32,288 bases of DNA from the NCBI GenBank assembly GCA_023137185.1, contig JAGLPS010000004.1, positions 1 to 32,288 on the forward strand, given 5' to 3'. A program made the position numbers and the translations under genes. This DNA is from Minisyncoccota bacterium. Lineage in GTDB: Bacteria > Patescibacteriota > Minisyncoccia > Phycocordibacterales > JAGLPS01. The notes beneath the pieces were generated by a model. It did no database searches, was not told the origin of the DNA, and saw only the letters and a list, made by a program, of their open reading frames with translations. Below, in pieces: positions 1 to 8,114 of the stretch (position 1 is the first letter of the stretch; every line of letters starts with the position of its first letter).

Positions 1-503
1 TTAGCAATGTCTGACTGACCAAACTTAGCCCAACAAGGAGATGAGGACATCCATGGTCTTGCCCCCTCCCTCTCATAGAGATATCTAGCATACGTGAGAT
101 TCCCATTAAGGGTATAAATATCGTATCCAAGTCTGTTTGAAGTCTTGCCGTGATAATATTCGTTCACTTGCATCACTCCAATATCAGACTTGTTTACTTC
201 CCCTCTCAAAGGATTTCCTATCTTGTTATATTGTCTGAAGCGAGATTCACAATACGCGATGTCCGCCAAGAGCGGAATGTCTGAGAAATAATGTCGAACA
301 TAGATTTCAACGTTAACGTCACGGAAAAACTTTTCTTTTTCGTCCCCTTTAACGACCTGTTGCGGCACTTGGCTTTCTTCGGTGATAGAAATTACTTCCC
401 TATCTACGAAATCAGATGGTACTTTAGTTTGAGTCAGATTTGAAAGAGCAAAAAGTAAGCTTAACGCGGTAAATTCTAAAATATATAAGGTTTTATGTAT
501 TAA
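1..503 (-). CDS. Partial lytic transglycosylase/lysozyme-like (SLT-fold) protein running off the left edge of the window
   Basis: Minus-strand open frame after a TAA at 504-506: ...LYILEFTALSLLFALSNLTQ (signal-like) ... ADIAYCESRFRQYNKIGNPLRGEVNKSDIGVMQVNEYYH...GYDIYTLNGNLTYARYLYEREGARPW.... The CESRF and GVMQVN motifs resemble the SLT catalytic Glu and GxMQ motifs. No clear ATG start; C-terminus outside the window. Confidence 0.6.
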
Positions 504-709
504 TTAGCTATCTTGCTTTAGTTTCCTGCTTTAAGGGCAGAAAATGTTGGGCAAGACGCCTGTCAAACAAAAAACCAGCTCGTCGCTGGATTCTTTTATA
601 TTATAACAGGCTGACAGGAATTGTCAACCCTGCATAATGAGATTTGGCGTAGCACTTTAAATATGTCCCGCAACAAACGGCTCTATATAAAGATAAAACT
701 ACATTTAGA

Positions 710-931
710 TTAGGTAGTAGCCCCTTCTTCAGGCATAATAATCCACGCAAGAATATAACCAATCGCCATAGGTCCAAACCACGTAAAAATAGCAAATAAA
801 ATAGCTATGAGACGGACAAGAGTGGGGTCAAGGTCGTAGGTATCGGCAATTCCGCCGCATACGCCGGCAATTATCTTGTGTTTGTCAGACCGATGAAGCT
901 TTTTGCTCTTTTTTTCTTCCATAGTCACCAT
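710..931 (-). CDS. PspC domain protein
   Basis: KLHRSDKHKIIAGVCGGIADTYDLDPTLVRLIAILFAI...GYILAWIIMPEE is a canonical PspC domain. Confidence 0.93.
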   Translation of the reverse strand: MVTMEEKKSKKLHRSDKHKIIAGVCGGIADTYDLDPTLVRLIAILFAIFTWFGPMAIGYILAWIIMPEEGATT

Positions 932-1151
932 AATAGCATAAAAAATGGCCGGAAGGATTTAGTGGATCCAACCGGCCTTGTTCGATGGCGATGTCGTTCG
1001 CCGTTAAAGCCCGAACGGTTATAGTCTATAACAGCGGCATCGCCTAAGTCAAGCAGCAAGAAAGAAGGTGACGCTATTTTTTTATTCCAGACAAATCCGT
1101 TGATAGTACTAACATAGCTATTTAATTGCCAAAGATTCTTGACATCTATAT

Positions 1152-1187
1152 AAAAAAAGCCGGAGGGGGAAAGGAGTACCCCTCCGA
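1152..1187 (-). terminator. Intrinsic terminator, minus strand
   Basis: On the minus strand: GTCGGAGGGGTACTCCTTTCCCCCTCCGGCTTTTTTT (stem plus T-run). Confidence 0.75.
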
Positions 1188-1311
1188 CGCGCTCTCCATC
1201 AGGTCAGCCGCAGAACCTGATGAACCCGAACAGTTTGACTGAAAATAAGTATACAATTTTCTTGATAAATGTAAACCTCCCCAACAAAAATTATTGGGCG
1301 TAGATAAAAGA

Positions 1312-1358
1312 AACCAGCCCCGTGAGATAGGCATTATCGCCATCTCACAGGGCTGGTT
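1312..1358 (-). terminator. Intrinsic terminator, minus strand
   Basis: AACCAGCCCTGTGAGATGGCGATAATGCCTATCTCACGGGGCTGGTT hairpin followed by TCTTTT. Confidence 0.6.
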
Positions 1359-1359
1359 C

Positions 1360-1705
1360 TGACTTAATTAAAAGCAAGTGTTCCGAACTTAATCTTTTTT
1401 GCGAGTCCCCTACCTTATTGAAGGTACCAGACTTGCTTGAAAAAAATTTGTTTGGAGTGGTGTAGTGAGTGTCTTCTCTACTCCCACAAACACCTCTGGA
1501 ATGAGGAATCGCAGAAAGAGAAGAAGCAGTCCTACACTCAATAAACGTAATAAGAACGTCATTTTTATCTACGGACGGGACATCACGACGGCACTCGACG
1601 TTTTCATTAGTTAGTAGTTTCTTTTTCTACTCCCTACCAACTATTCATATGCCGCATGCGGAAAATCGTCTTTCGACGGCCACCCTTCCGTACACCTTAT
1701 AATAC
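1360..1705 (-). ncRNA. Candidate structured ncRNA (or leader) with its own promoter
   Basis: Minus strand TTGACA-N16-TATTAT promoter around 1700-1727, then ~340 nt without a good ORF, ending in the terminator hairpin at 1312-1358. Confidence 0.4.
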
Positions 1706-1753
1706 TACTTTTTCAGGAGTTGTCAATATCTAATGTACATATCTAAATAGAAA

Positions 1754-2638
1754 TTAACGTGACATTTCTGTTTCGTAATATTCAAATAGAGCTTTGATAC
1801 CAGCCAAGTTTTGCTCCCACTCAATAGTTTTATGAGTCGAGAGCTCTACCGTAATTGCCGAAATATTTATCGAAGCCAGCCACCCTTCGGCATCACCCGT
1901 AATTTCATAAAAATCAAACGAATCAACCGCCGGATATCCTGACGCCTTCGAGTACAAGTTCATAATAGCGCGTGTCTCTGGAAGAATGCCATCTTCACAC
2001 TCTGACGCATACACGGCATTTGACTGACTGTGCCAGAAGATAACAGCTTTCAGATTATGCGCTAAAACAAAATCTCGAATAGCCTGCGCTTCCGGCTCGG
2101 AAAATGGCCTTTCTCCAGCGCTTACAACATTCCCCCGCCACATACTTTCCGGTTTCCATTTGCAATCAAAATTACGGTTGAGGTCTACATCACGCGCGTT
2201 GAATCTCCCCAGCCCAATGGTTTCTGTGGTATCTGGCACATCTGCGACGGCAAAACGACCTTCCAAACCTACCACTTTATACACTCCATCGGGGTTAGCA
2301 GATGGAATCACGCTGACAGTGAGATTCTCGGGAATAATGTCAGGATTTTCCTTGAGATAATCTATGAAATGATACGCCAGAAGCACGCTGTTCCATTCAT
2401 ATCCGCCGTGTATACCGCCAACAAACAACAGCTGCGTATCCCCTTCCCCAAATGTATATGCCTCTATAAAACGTCCTTCTACAGACGCGCCAATTATCTC
2501 TCGCACTAGTTCATAGGTTGCCGTAGGTGGAAACTCCTGTGTTTCCTTTCGCAAACTAGTAAACATAAATATCCCAACGCCAACTACGGCGAGAAAAATA
2601 ATTATCTTAAAAAGTTTCTTGTTAGAAAGGAGCCGCAT
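1754..2638 (-). CDS. M14-family zinc carboxypeptidase (secreted or membrane anchored), copy with catalytic residues
   Basis: FVGGIHGGYEWN, NPDG, VDLNRNFDC, FWHSQSN, TVELSTH; N-terminal TM segment. Confidence 0.85.
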   Translation of the reverse strand: MRLLSNKKLFKIIIFLAVVGVGIFMFTSLRKETQEFPPTATYELVREIIGASVEGRFIEAYTFGEGDTQLLFVGGIHGGYEWNSVLLAYHFIDYLKENPDIIPENLTVSVIPSANPDGVYKVVGLEGRFAVADVPDTTETIGLGRFNARDVDLNRNFDCKWKPESMWRGNVVSAGERPFSEPEAQAIRDFVLAHNLKAVIFWHSQSNAVYASECEDGILPETRAIMNLYSKASGYPAVDSFDFYEITGDAEGWLASINISAITVELSTHKTIEWEQNLAGIKALFEYYETEMSR

Positions 2639-3552
2639 TATTCAGCATAATGCTCAAGGAGCGCTTTAATACCCTTTAGATTTTCGTCCCACTCAACAGA
2701 GTCGTGCGTCGAGAGAAGCACGCTTATGGCGGGAATATTTTCTTTAGCCAACCAATTTACCATATCTCCCGTTACCGCGTAAAAATCAAAATCCTCGTAT
2801 GCTGGATATCCGGAAGCTTCCGCGTATATATTTGTAATCGTACTCGTTTCAGGCAAAACGCCATTCAGGCAATTTGAGGCAAAGACACCGCCCGCGGCGC
2901 TATACCAGACAACAACCGCGCTTAGTTTATGCGTTTCTACATAGTTTTTTATCGCCTGTGTTTCCGGCTCGGAAAACGGTTTATCTCCGCCGCTTACAGT
3001 TCTATTCTGCCACTTGCCGCTAGACTGCCATTCACAGTCAAAGTTTCGATTGAGGTCTACATCGTTTGCATTAAAGCGGCCGGGTATTGTCTCCTGCAAT
3101 GACGGCACATCTATTTTCGTAAAAGGGCTGGTGGTACCGACAATTTTGTTAAGCCCATCGGGATTCAATACTGGAATGACCGTTATTTTCACATTCGCAG
3201 GAATTGCATCAGGGTTTGTTTTGAGATAGTTTATCAGCTCATATGCCACAAGAGTAGTATTCCATTCGTATCCGCCGTGTATGCCACCGACAAACAAAAG
3301 TTCCATTGCGCCGTTTCCGTAGTGATATGCGACTATATCTCTCCCTTCAACGGATGTGCCGATAAGCGTCTCTCCCTTATTCTCCTGCTCCGCAGCTTGA
3401 TTTTCGTCCGTCTCTGTCACATCGTCTGATATTATTGTATCCGAAGGAGTGCCTTTACTAAAATCTACCCCGCTCGATGAACTCTGCACAAAAAAGTACA
3501 CACCCATACCGGCAATAATAATGACTATTAGTATGATGATAAAATTCTTCAT
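2638..3552 (-). CDS. M14 carboxypeptidase paralog, predicted catalytically degenerate
   Basis: Paralog of the 1754-2638 gene (FVGGIHGGYEWN, NPDG, VDLNRNFDC), but FWHSQ became VWYSAA and TVELSTH became SVLLSTH. N-terminal TM segment. Confidence 0.82.
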   Translation of the reverse strand: MKNFIIILIVIIIAGMGVYFFVQSSSSGVDFSKGTPSDTIISDDVTETDENQAAEQENKGETLIGTSVEGRDIVAYHYGNGAMELLFVGGIHGGYEWNTTLVAYELINYLKTNPDAIPANVKITVIPVLNPDGLNKIVGTTSPFTKIDVPSLQETIPGRFNANDVDLNRNFDCEWQSSGKWQNRTVSGGDKPFSEPETQAIKNYVETHKLSAVVVWYSAAGGVFASNCLNGVLPETSTITNIYAEASGYPAYEDFDFYAVTGDMVNWLAKENIPAISVLLSTHDSVEWDENLKGIKALLEHYAE

Positions 3553-3602
3553 AATTATCCTATTTTAGCACAAACTTAAAAGTTGTCTGCGGAAACTTAA
3601 AT

Positions 3603-4514
3603 CTAAAACGGATTGCTTCCTTGGATGAGTTCTGGGGGTCCGTCTTGAATTATTATTCCCCCGCCGTCAGGTATCTCTCCTCCGGTAAAATCAGTATCCT
3701 CTGAAGAAGATTCCTCGGATGAAGATTCCTCCGAAGTAGACGAAGAAGTACTTTCTTCAGAAGAGGTGTCTCCCGAACTGCTACCAGACTGGACTTCCTC
3801 CAATTCTTCTTGAATTGTCTCCACTTCCTCCTGCGCTTGAGTTACCACATCTTCCTGCATAATTATTTCCTCTGAAGTTATTGTTATTTGTTCATTTTCA
3901 TTTGCAGATGAATTTGCAAGAGTCTCAATGATAGCATCTATCTCCCCTGCCGCCTCGAAAATAGTCGTGAAATAAATATCTATCTGCTCTTGTGAAAATC
4001 CGGAGTTTTCAGGCGTGAGGGCATCAATAATCGCGAGAAGATCGTCTACAAATGATTTAACGGCCTCGGCATCTTTTTTGATAGCGCTTGCCGTCTTGTT
4101 GGGACAACTTTTGAGGATATTATTTATTTCCGCACGTTTTCCATTAATATCTGCTTCAATCTTAGGAGTTTCCGTATAAAGCCTGATTTTGGGATTTGTA
4201 CTCGGTTTATCAAACAAAATATCAAGACTTCTGACAATATTTGCTATTTTTATACACTCCGCCTGAACAGCCGCATATTGCGAATATGTGGCCCGAAATA
4301 TCTTTTTAAATTCGTTGAGCTTGTCTGTTTCCTCTTCCACGAGAGTCTGCGCTTGGGAGAGTTTCATTTGTAGTTTTTCTTCTTGGGTCTTTTTCTCATC
4401 CTGTAAACGAAAACACATATATACCCCTCCGCCAACAAGCACGGCAATTACAATAACAATAAGCGGCACAGCGATTCCTTTTTGAGTGTTCCTCATATTT
4501 TTATATTTTTCCAC
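3603..4514 (-). CDS. Membrane-anchored coiled-coil protein with Ser/Glu-rich C-terminus
   Basis: TM at ~aa 12-35, long helical region, then SSSGDTSSEESTSSSTSEESSSEESSSEDTD low-complexity tail. Confidence 0.75.
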   Translation of the reverse strand: MEKYKNMRNTQKGIAVPLIVIVIAVLVGGGVYMCFRLQDEKKTQEEKLQMKLSQAQTLVEEETDKLNEFKKIFRATYSQYAAVQAECIKIANIVRSLDILFDKPSTNPKIRLYTETPKIEADINGKRAEINNILKSCPNKTASAIKKDAEAVKSFVDDLLAIIDALTPENSGFSQEQIDIYFTTIFEAAGEIDAIIETLANSSANENEQITITSEEIIMQEDVVTQAQEEVETIQEELEEVQSGSSSGDTSSEESTSSSTSEESSSEESSSEDTDFTGGEIPDGGGIIIQDGPPELIQGSNPF

Positions 4515-5092
4515 GGAATCGGATACTTCGCAAATTCGGGGAGAAGATTTTTGCTGTATAGAAGTCGAGAAAAAGCTTCCGCTTCGTAAAGAGCGCCGTT
4601 TAGCGCGTTGTGCGGATGTGGCTCCACTGGAATACCAACATATTTCATAATCGTATCTGAATTAAGGGCGCTTCTCCCCTTTTCCACTGGAGGAGTTACA
4701 CCTCTTTCAGTGATATGAAGATAACACATTGAATGCAAATCAAGCGAGCGGTACGCGAGCGGAAAATTTATATGGGCGCGATGCGCCGCGGTACGAAGAA
4801 AATCAACATCCGTGGAAGGATTCTGTCCCGCAATCGTGTGATTTTCGCTTTCAAGAGCCCATTTGAAAAACTCCTCCACTAATTCTGCCTCTGTCTTTTT
4901 TAGCGGGTCGGTAATTTCTTTTTCCGTAAACCCATTCACTTCAAGCGCCCCGTCCATTATGTGCGCTCCTTTCCAAATTTTGCACTCTTCATAAAAACGG
5001 CGTTCAGCATTTGAAAAATCCACCGCTCCAATACTCACAATAGAGTGAAGATTTGCGTCAACTCCTGATAATTCACAGTCGGTTATTATCAT
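4493..5092 (-). CDS. DnaQ-like 3'-5' exonuclease family protein
   Basis: MIITDCELSGVD...SIGAVDF..., AGQNPSTDVDFL, HNALNGALYEAEAF: exonuclease-type DxE...H/D pattern. Ends in TGA and overlaps the next gene. Confidence 0.75.
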   Translation of the reverse strand: MIITDCELSGVDANLHSIVSIGAVDFSNAERRFYEECKIWKGAHIMDGALEVNGFTEKEITDPLKKTEAELVEEFFKWALESENHTIAGQNPSTDVDFLRTAAHRAHINFPLAYRSLDLHSMCYLHITERGVTPPVEKGRSALNSDTIMKYVGIPVEPHPHNALNGALYEAEAFSRLLYSKNLLPEFAKYPIPWKNIKI

Positions 5093-5132
5093 AAAATAGC
5101 TTTTAGCTTATAGCCGTTAGCTTGAATACAAG

Positions 5133-5342
5133 ATGAATTGTATCATAAACAATTGGGAATTTTTGAAAAATCTTCAGGGACAGATCAAAACAAAGCATCT
5201 GACCGAGGCGATACAGTACAGGAATCTGGATAGGGATTTTTTTGTTAAAGGCATCCAATTTAAAAATGTATTACAGTGTATTCTTTTTAAAATTCTTCAG
5301 AAAGCCTTTAAAAAGGTCATTTACGAGAGAAAGACAGGGTGA
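5133..5342 (+). pseudogene. Short ORF containing a duplicated fragment (EFLKNLQGQIKTKHLTEAIQYRNLDRDFF)
   Basis: An ~85 bp segment recurs at 6834-6920 with mostly frame-consistent substitutions. Confidence 0.4.
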
Positions 5343-5354
5343 TATTATAAAAAT

Positions 5355-5792
5355 ATGCAGAGGTTTAAGAAAATAGTTCTTGCGTTAATAATATTAATTG
5401 CCATTCTCTTAATACTTCGGGCGGTACTTTCTATCTTCTCCCCCGACTCTAAAGGTAGCCTACTCGAAGGGATCGTTAATATTCTTGGCTTTTATATCTC
5501 TCCACTTCTTCTAGTTTATTGGGTTTTTTTTCTTCCTATATATCCAAAACAGTGGCTGTTATTACCTTTAGGTTGGTATCTTTTAGTGCTTTCAGGGCTT
5601 GTGGGGGTTTCTTATGATAACCCCGTATCAGGAACAGGAGCAGCTGTGTTTTCCTTTGTTGGTGGGGCCCTTTTAATGTTTGTAATCTATCCCCTGTTAG
5701 TTTTACGCATAATCATAAAAATGATCACAGAGCGAAAAGAATCAGCTTCTAATCCTGCCTCTCTTTCGCCTTCTGAACACAAACCCCATTAA
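5355..5792 (+). CDS. Hypothetical multi-pass membrane protein
   Basis: 145 aa ORF with several hydrophobic segments. Confidence 0.65.
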   Translation: MQRFKKIVLALIILIAILLILRAVLSIFSPDSKGSLLEGIVNILGFYISPLLLVYWVFFLPIYPKQWLLLPLGWYLLVLSGLVGVSYDNPVSGTGAAVFSFVGGALLMFVIYPLLVLRIIIKMITERKESASNPASLSPSEHKPH

Positions 5793-5897
5793 ACCGGTGC
5801 CAAAAAGAGCTAAATTGTTACTTTCCTCAAATCGATTTTTTAAGGCAAGAAAAACGCTCTTTCAAGTGATGAAAGAGCGTTAATGGGCTACAGAACT

Positions 5898-6065
5898 CTA
5901 TCGCTTAGGACCTAAACCAGCTTCACGAAAAGCATAATCAAGAGGTAACGCAGTTAAAGCTTTCTTAGTTGGCGACCAGCTTTCAAATTCTTCAACTGCT
6001 TTCTCAATAAAATCCCAATAAGCTTTTTCTTCTGCTTCAGAAAATTCTGTTTTTAAATCAGTCAT
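5898..6065 (-). CDS. Small hypothetical protein (MTDLKTEFSEAEEKAYWDFIEKAVEEFESWSPTKKAL...)
   Basis: Codon-like ORF followed by terminator hairpin AACGCTCTTTCATCACTTGAAAGAGCGTTTTT (5851-5882). Internal ATG preferred over the track start. Confidence 0.6.
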   Translation of the reverse strand: MTDLKTEFSEAEEKAYWDFIEKAVEEFESWSPTKKALTALPLDYAFREAGLGPKR

Positions 6066-6163
6066 ACCCCCCCCTTTTTTTACCTTACTCACAAACAATC
6101 TCGTATCATATTACATTCATTGCCAAGTTCAAACAAGACCAGCGATCCACTATCGAGGTCCAC

Positions 6164-6184
6164 TATCGAGGTTCAACCTCGATA
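6164..6184. repeat. TATCGAGGTT-N-AACCTCGATA palindromic repeat (plus half-site at 6151-6159)
   Basis: Perfect 21 nt palindrome TATCGAGGTTCAACCTCGATA. Confidence 0.9.
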
Positions 6185-6214
6185 CGCTAAATTACCCCCC
6201 CCCCACTTCCTTCT

Positions 6215-6345
6215 CTTGACAATTATCGTGGTTGTAATACCATAAAAATAACGAGCTGTGAAAGCACTGATCTCTGGGAAGGGGATTTAAATGTTGGCTC
6301 TTGGGGCAGATTGTTCGCGCATTCTGCCTCATTTTTTATCTCTAA
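6215..6345 (+). ncRNA. Candidate small RNA with intrinsic terminator
   Basis: TTGACA at ~6216 and terminator GGCAGATTGTTCGCGCATTCTGCCTCATTTTTT at ~6305-6338. No ORF. Confidence 0.3.
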
Positions 6346-6421
6346 AATAAAAAATCCACCGCCTTGTATTACGTATAACACGTGACGCGTGACGCCGGAA
6401 AATTTTCTCCCTACTTTTTTT

Positions 6422-6442
6422 TATCGAGGCTGAACCTCGATA
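6422..6442. repeat. TATCGAGG palindromic repeat, one arm mismatch
   Basis: TATCGAGGCTGAACCTCGATA. Confidence 0.85.
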
Positions 6443-6529
6443 CGCTTTTAATACGCTTGGTGAAAGAAAAAACAAAGCCGCTCGTTAACATTATGAGCGG
6501 CTTTTTCGTATACTACTAAAGAACACTTT

Positions 6530-6721
6530 CTACTTCTTCACAGCTATTGGTGTCTTTTCTTTGTCACTCAGTTCCCCCTGGCATGGTTGTAATTCTGAAG
6601 GGTAATTACTACGAAATCCACTCAAATCCCGCTTCCATTTAGGCCAAGAGTATACCTCTCTAGCATTTCTCTCGATAGATTCAGTGATGCTATTTCGCTC
6701 TATTTTCTGCTCTTTTGGCAT
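6530..6721 (-). CDS. Small hypothetical protein
   Basis: MPKEQKIERNSITESIERNAREVYSWPKWKRD..., preceded by GGAGGTGATGAA-ATG and followed by an intrinsic terminator at ~6475-6510. Confidence 0.7.
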   Translation of the reverse strand: MPKEQKIERNSITESIERNAREVYSWPKWKRDLSGFRSNYPSELQPCQGELSDKEKTPIAVKK

Positions 6722-6833
6722 TTCATCACCTCCATTTTAACATCCCTAACATTATAATCTTCAATAATTTTAACAAAAACTATTCTACGTAACAATCACC
6801 CTAATTAAGACTTGGGTGGTAAAATGGGAAGAA

Positions 6834-6920
6834 TTTTTGAAAAATCTTCAGGACAGATCAAAACAAAGCATCTGGCCGAGGCGATACAGTATAGAAGTCT
6901 GGACAGGAATTTTTTTGGTT
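6834..6920 (+). pseudogene. Frameshifted duplicate of the 5150-5240 coding fragment
   Basis: GAATTTTTGAAAAATCTTCAG(G)GACAGATCAAAACAAAGCATCTG..., nearly identical to 5157-5242 with a 1 nt deletion. Confidence 0.6.
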
Positions 6921-6964
6921 GAATGCGGATTGACATATGAGACTAAAAGAGTATTCTTTAATAC

Positions 6965-7417
6965 ATGATTTTTGGAAAAACCTCGACCAATTTCAAGCAA
7001 AGAAATTTATCCCTAGGAGACATCTTATTGATTCTCATAGCGGGTTTATTTATTAACATTGGTCTTTATTCGCAATCTTTTATCTTTCAAACAATCCAAG
7101 TGATTCCCTTGACATTATGCAGCATTTACTTTATCCGAAAAAATCATAAAAGATTAGCGTTCTTCCTCCCCATCGTTATTCCCATCTTTGTAATACTTTA
7201 TCCATTATTGCAAATATGTGTAGCGTTCTTTTTAAGCTCATTTAAAGATTTCCATGCTTCTGGGGCCGGTTTGGGTTACGCTTCTTTCTATTTACTAGGG
7301 TTAACAACTGGGTTAATTCGTCCCATTTTTATAACTTACATTTGTCTTTTTATTTATTACTTCGGCTTTCATGTATTAAGCAAAAATCCTTTTTCTCCGA
7401 TTCCAGAAAGAAAATAA
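6965..7417 (+). CDS. Hypothetical multi-pass membrane protein
   Basis: 150 aa ORF with several hydrophobic segments. Confidence 0.6.
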   Translation: MIFGKTSTNFKQRNLSLGDILLILIAGLFINIGLYSQSFIFQTIQVIPLTLCSIYFIRKNHKRLAFFLPIVIPIFVILYPLLQICVAFFLSSFKDFHASGAGLGYASFYLLGLTTGLIRPIFITYICLFIYYFGFHVLSKNPFSPIPERK

Positions 7418-7496
7418 GCCTCCAACTATTCCCATCCCTAAGAGCAATAATGTAGAAGGTTCAGGGACAACATTATTATTTTCTTCAAATATCGAG
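7376..7496 (-). pseudogene. Orphan PEP-CTERM sorting-signal tail (gene remnant)
   Basis: Minus-strand frame EENNNVVPEPSTLLLLGMGIVGGLFSFWNRRKRIFA*: VPEP motif, TM helix, basic tail. Upstream frame is lost at the palindromic repeat 7490-7510. Confidence 0.65.
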
Positions 7497-7510
7497 GTTC
7501 AACCTCGATA
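7490..7510. repeat. TATCGAGGTT palindromic repeat (half-site at ~7515-7523)
   Basis: TATCGAGGTTCAACCTCGATA. Confidence 0.9.
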
Positions 7511-7770
7511 TGCTACCTCGATATGCTAACAACCACTCGCCTTTACGACCGTCGAAAAAACCGATCGGAAAAAAGTCCGACGTTTAAGATAAACTACTAG
7601 GAAGCATAGTCTTTTGCGCCCTATCTTCCTATCAATTACTTAAGGAAAGCTATAAATTCGCTCTATTATGATCCGTCCATAATTTTTAATCAATTTAAGT
7701 TCCTACAACAATTTTTCCCCAATCGAATATTATTTAACATATAATCCACTATACAATAACTCAAATCTTT

Positions 7771-7977
7771 TTAGTAGCCCCACCTCCAACCAAAAACATA
7801 CCTATATCGAGTGTCAATCTCAGCTCCTCTCAATTCATGGTAAATCTGCCTTCTGTCTTCGATACTGCTCTTCGTAAACTGGAGGCTAATTGGTTGGGTG
7901 ACAACCACAGATGAGTCTGTTGTCTTCTTGTAGTAAAAAATCTCTTCCGGTAGGTCTTTTTCAGAAAATGTTTTTAT
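7771..7977 (-). pseudogene. C-terminal gene fragment truncated at the palindromic repeat cluster
   Basis: Minus-strand frame KTFSEKDLPEEIFYYKKTTDSSVVVTQPISLQFTKSSIEDRRQIYHELRGAEIDTRYRYVFGWRWGY*, open until the TATCGAGGTT half-sites. Confidence 0.5.
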
Positions 7978-8024
7978 CGAGGTTTTTTATCGAGGTTGTT
8001 TTTTATCGAGGTTGAACCTCGATA
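7975..8024. repeat. TATCGAGGTT repeat cluster: two half-sites plus a full palindrome (8004-8024)
   Basis: TATCGAGGTT at 7975 and 7988, TATCGAGGTTGAACCTCGATA at 8004-8024. Confidence 0.9.
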
Positions 8025-8114
8025 CGCCATTGAAATAGCTTTTAACTTATAGCCGTAGCCGTTAGCTATTAGCTTACTGTATTTTTCTAAAAGCTAAAAG
8101 CTAAATGCTAACTC

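Noticed and set aside
5099-5125. AGCTTTTAGCTTATAGC-type sequences (also ~8036-8110, ~30461) as a specific mobile repeat
   Set aside because: Low-complexity, short and variable; cannot be separated from AT-rich background by eye.
6151-8024. TATCGAGGTT repeats as a CRISPR array
   Set aside because: Spacing is irregular from a few bp to kilobases, units are palindromes dispersed between genes, and there are no cas genes.
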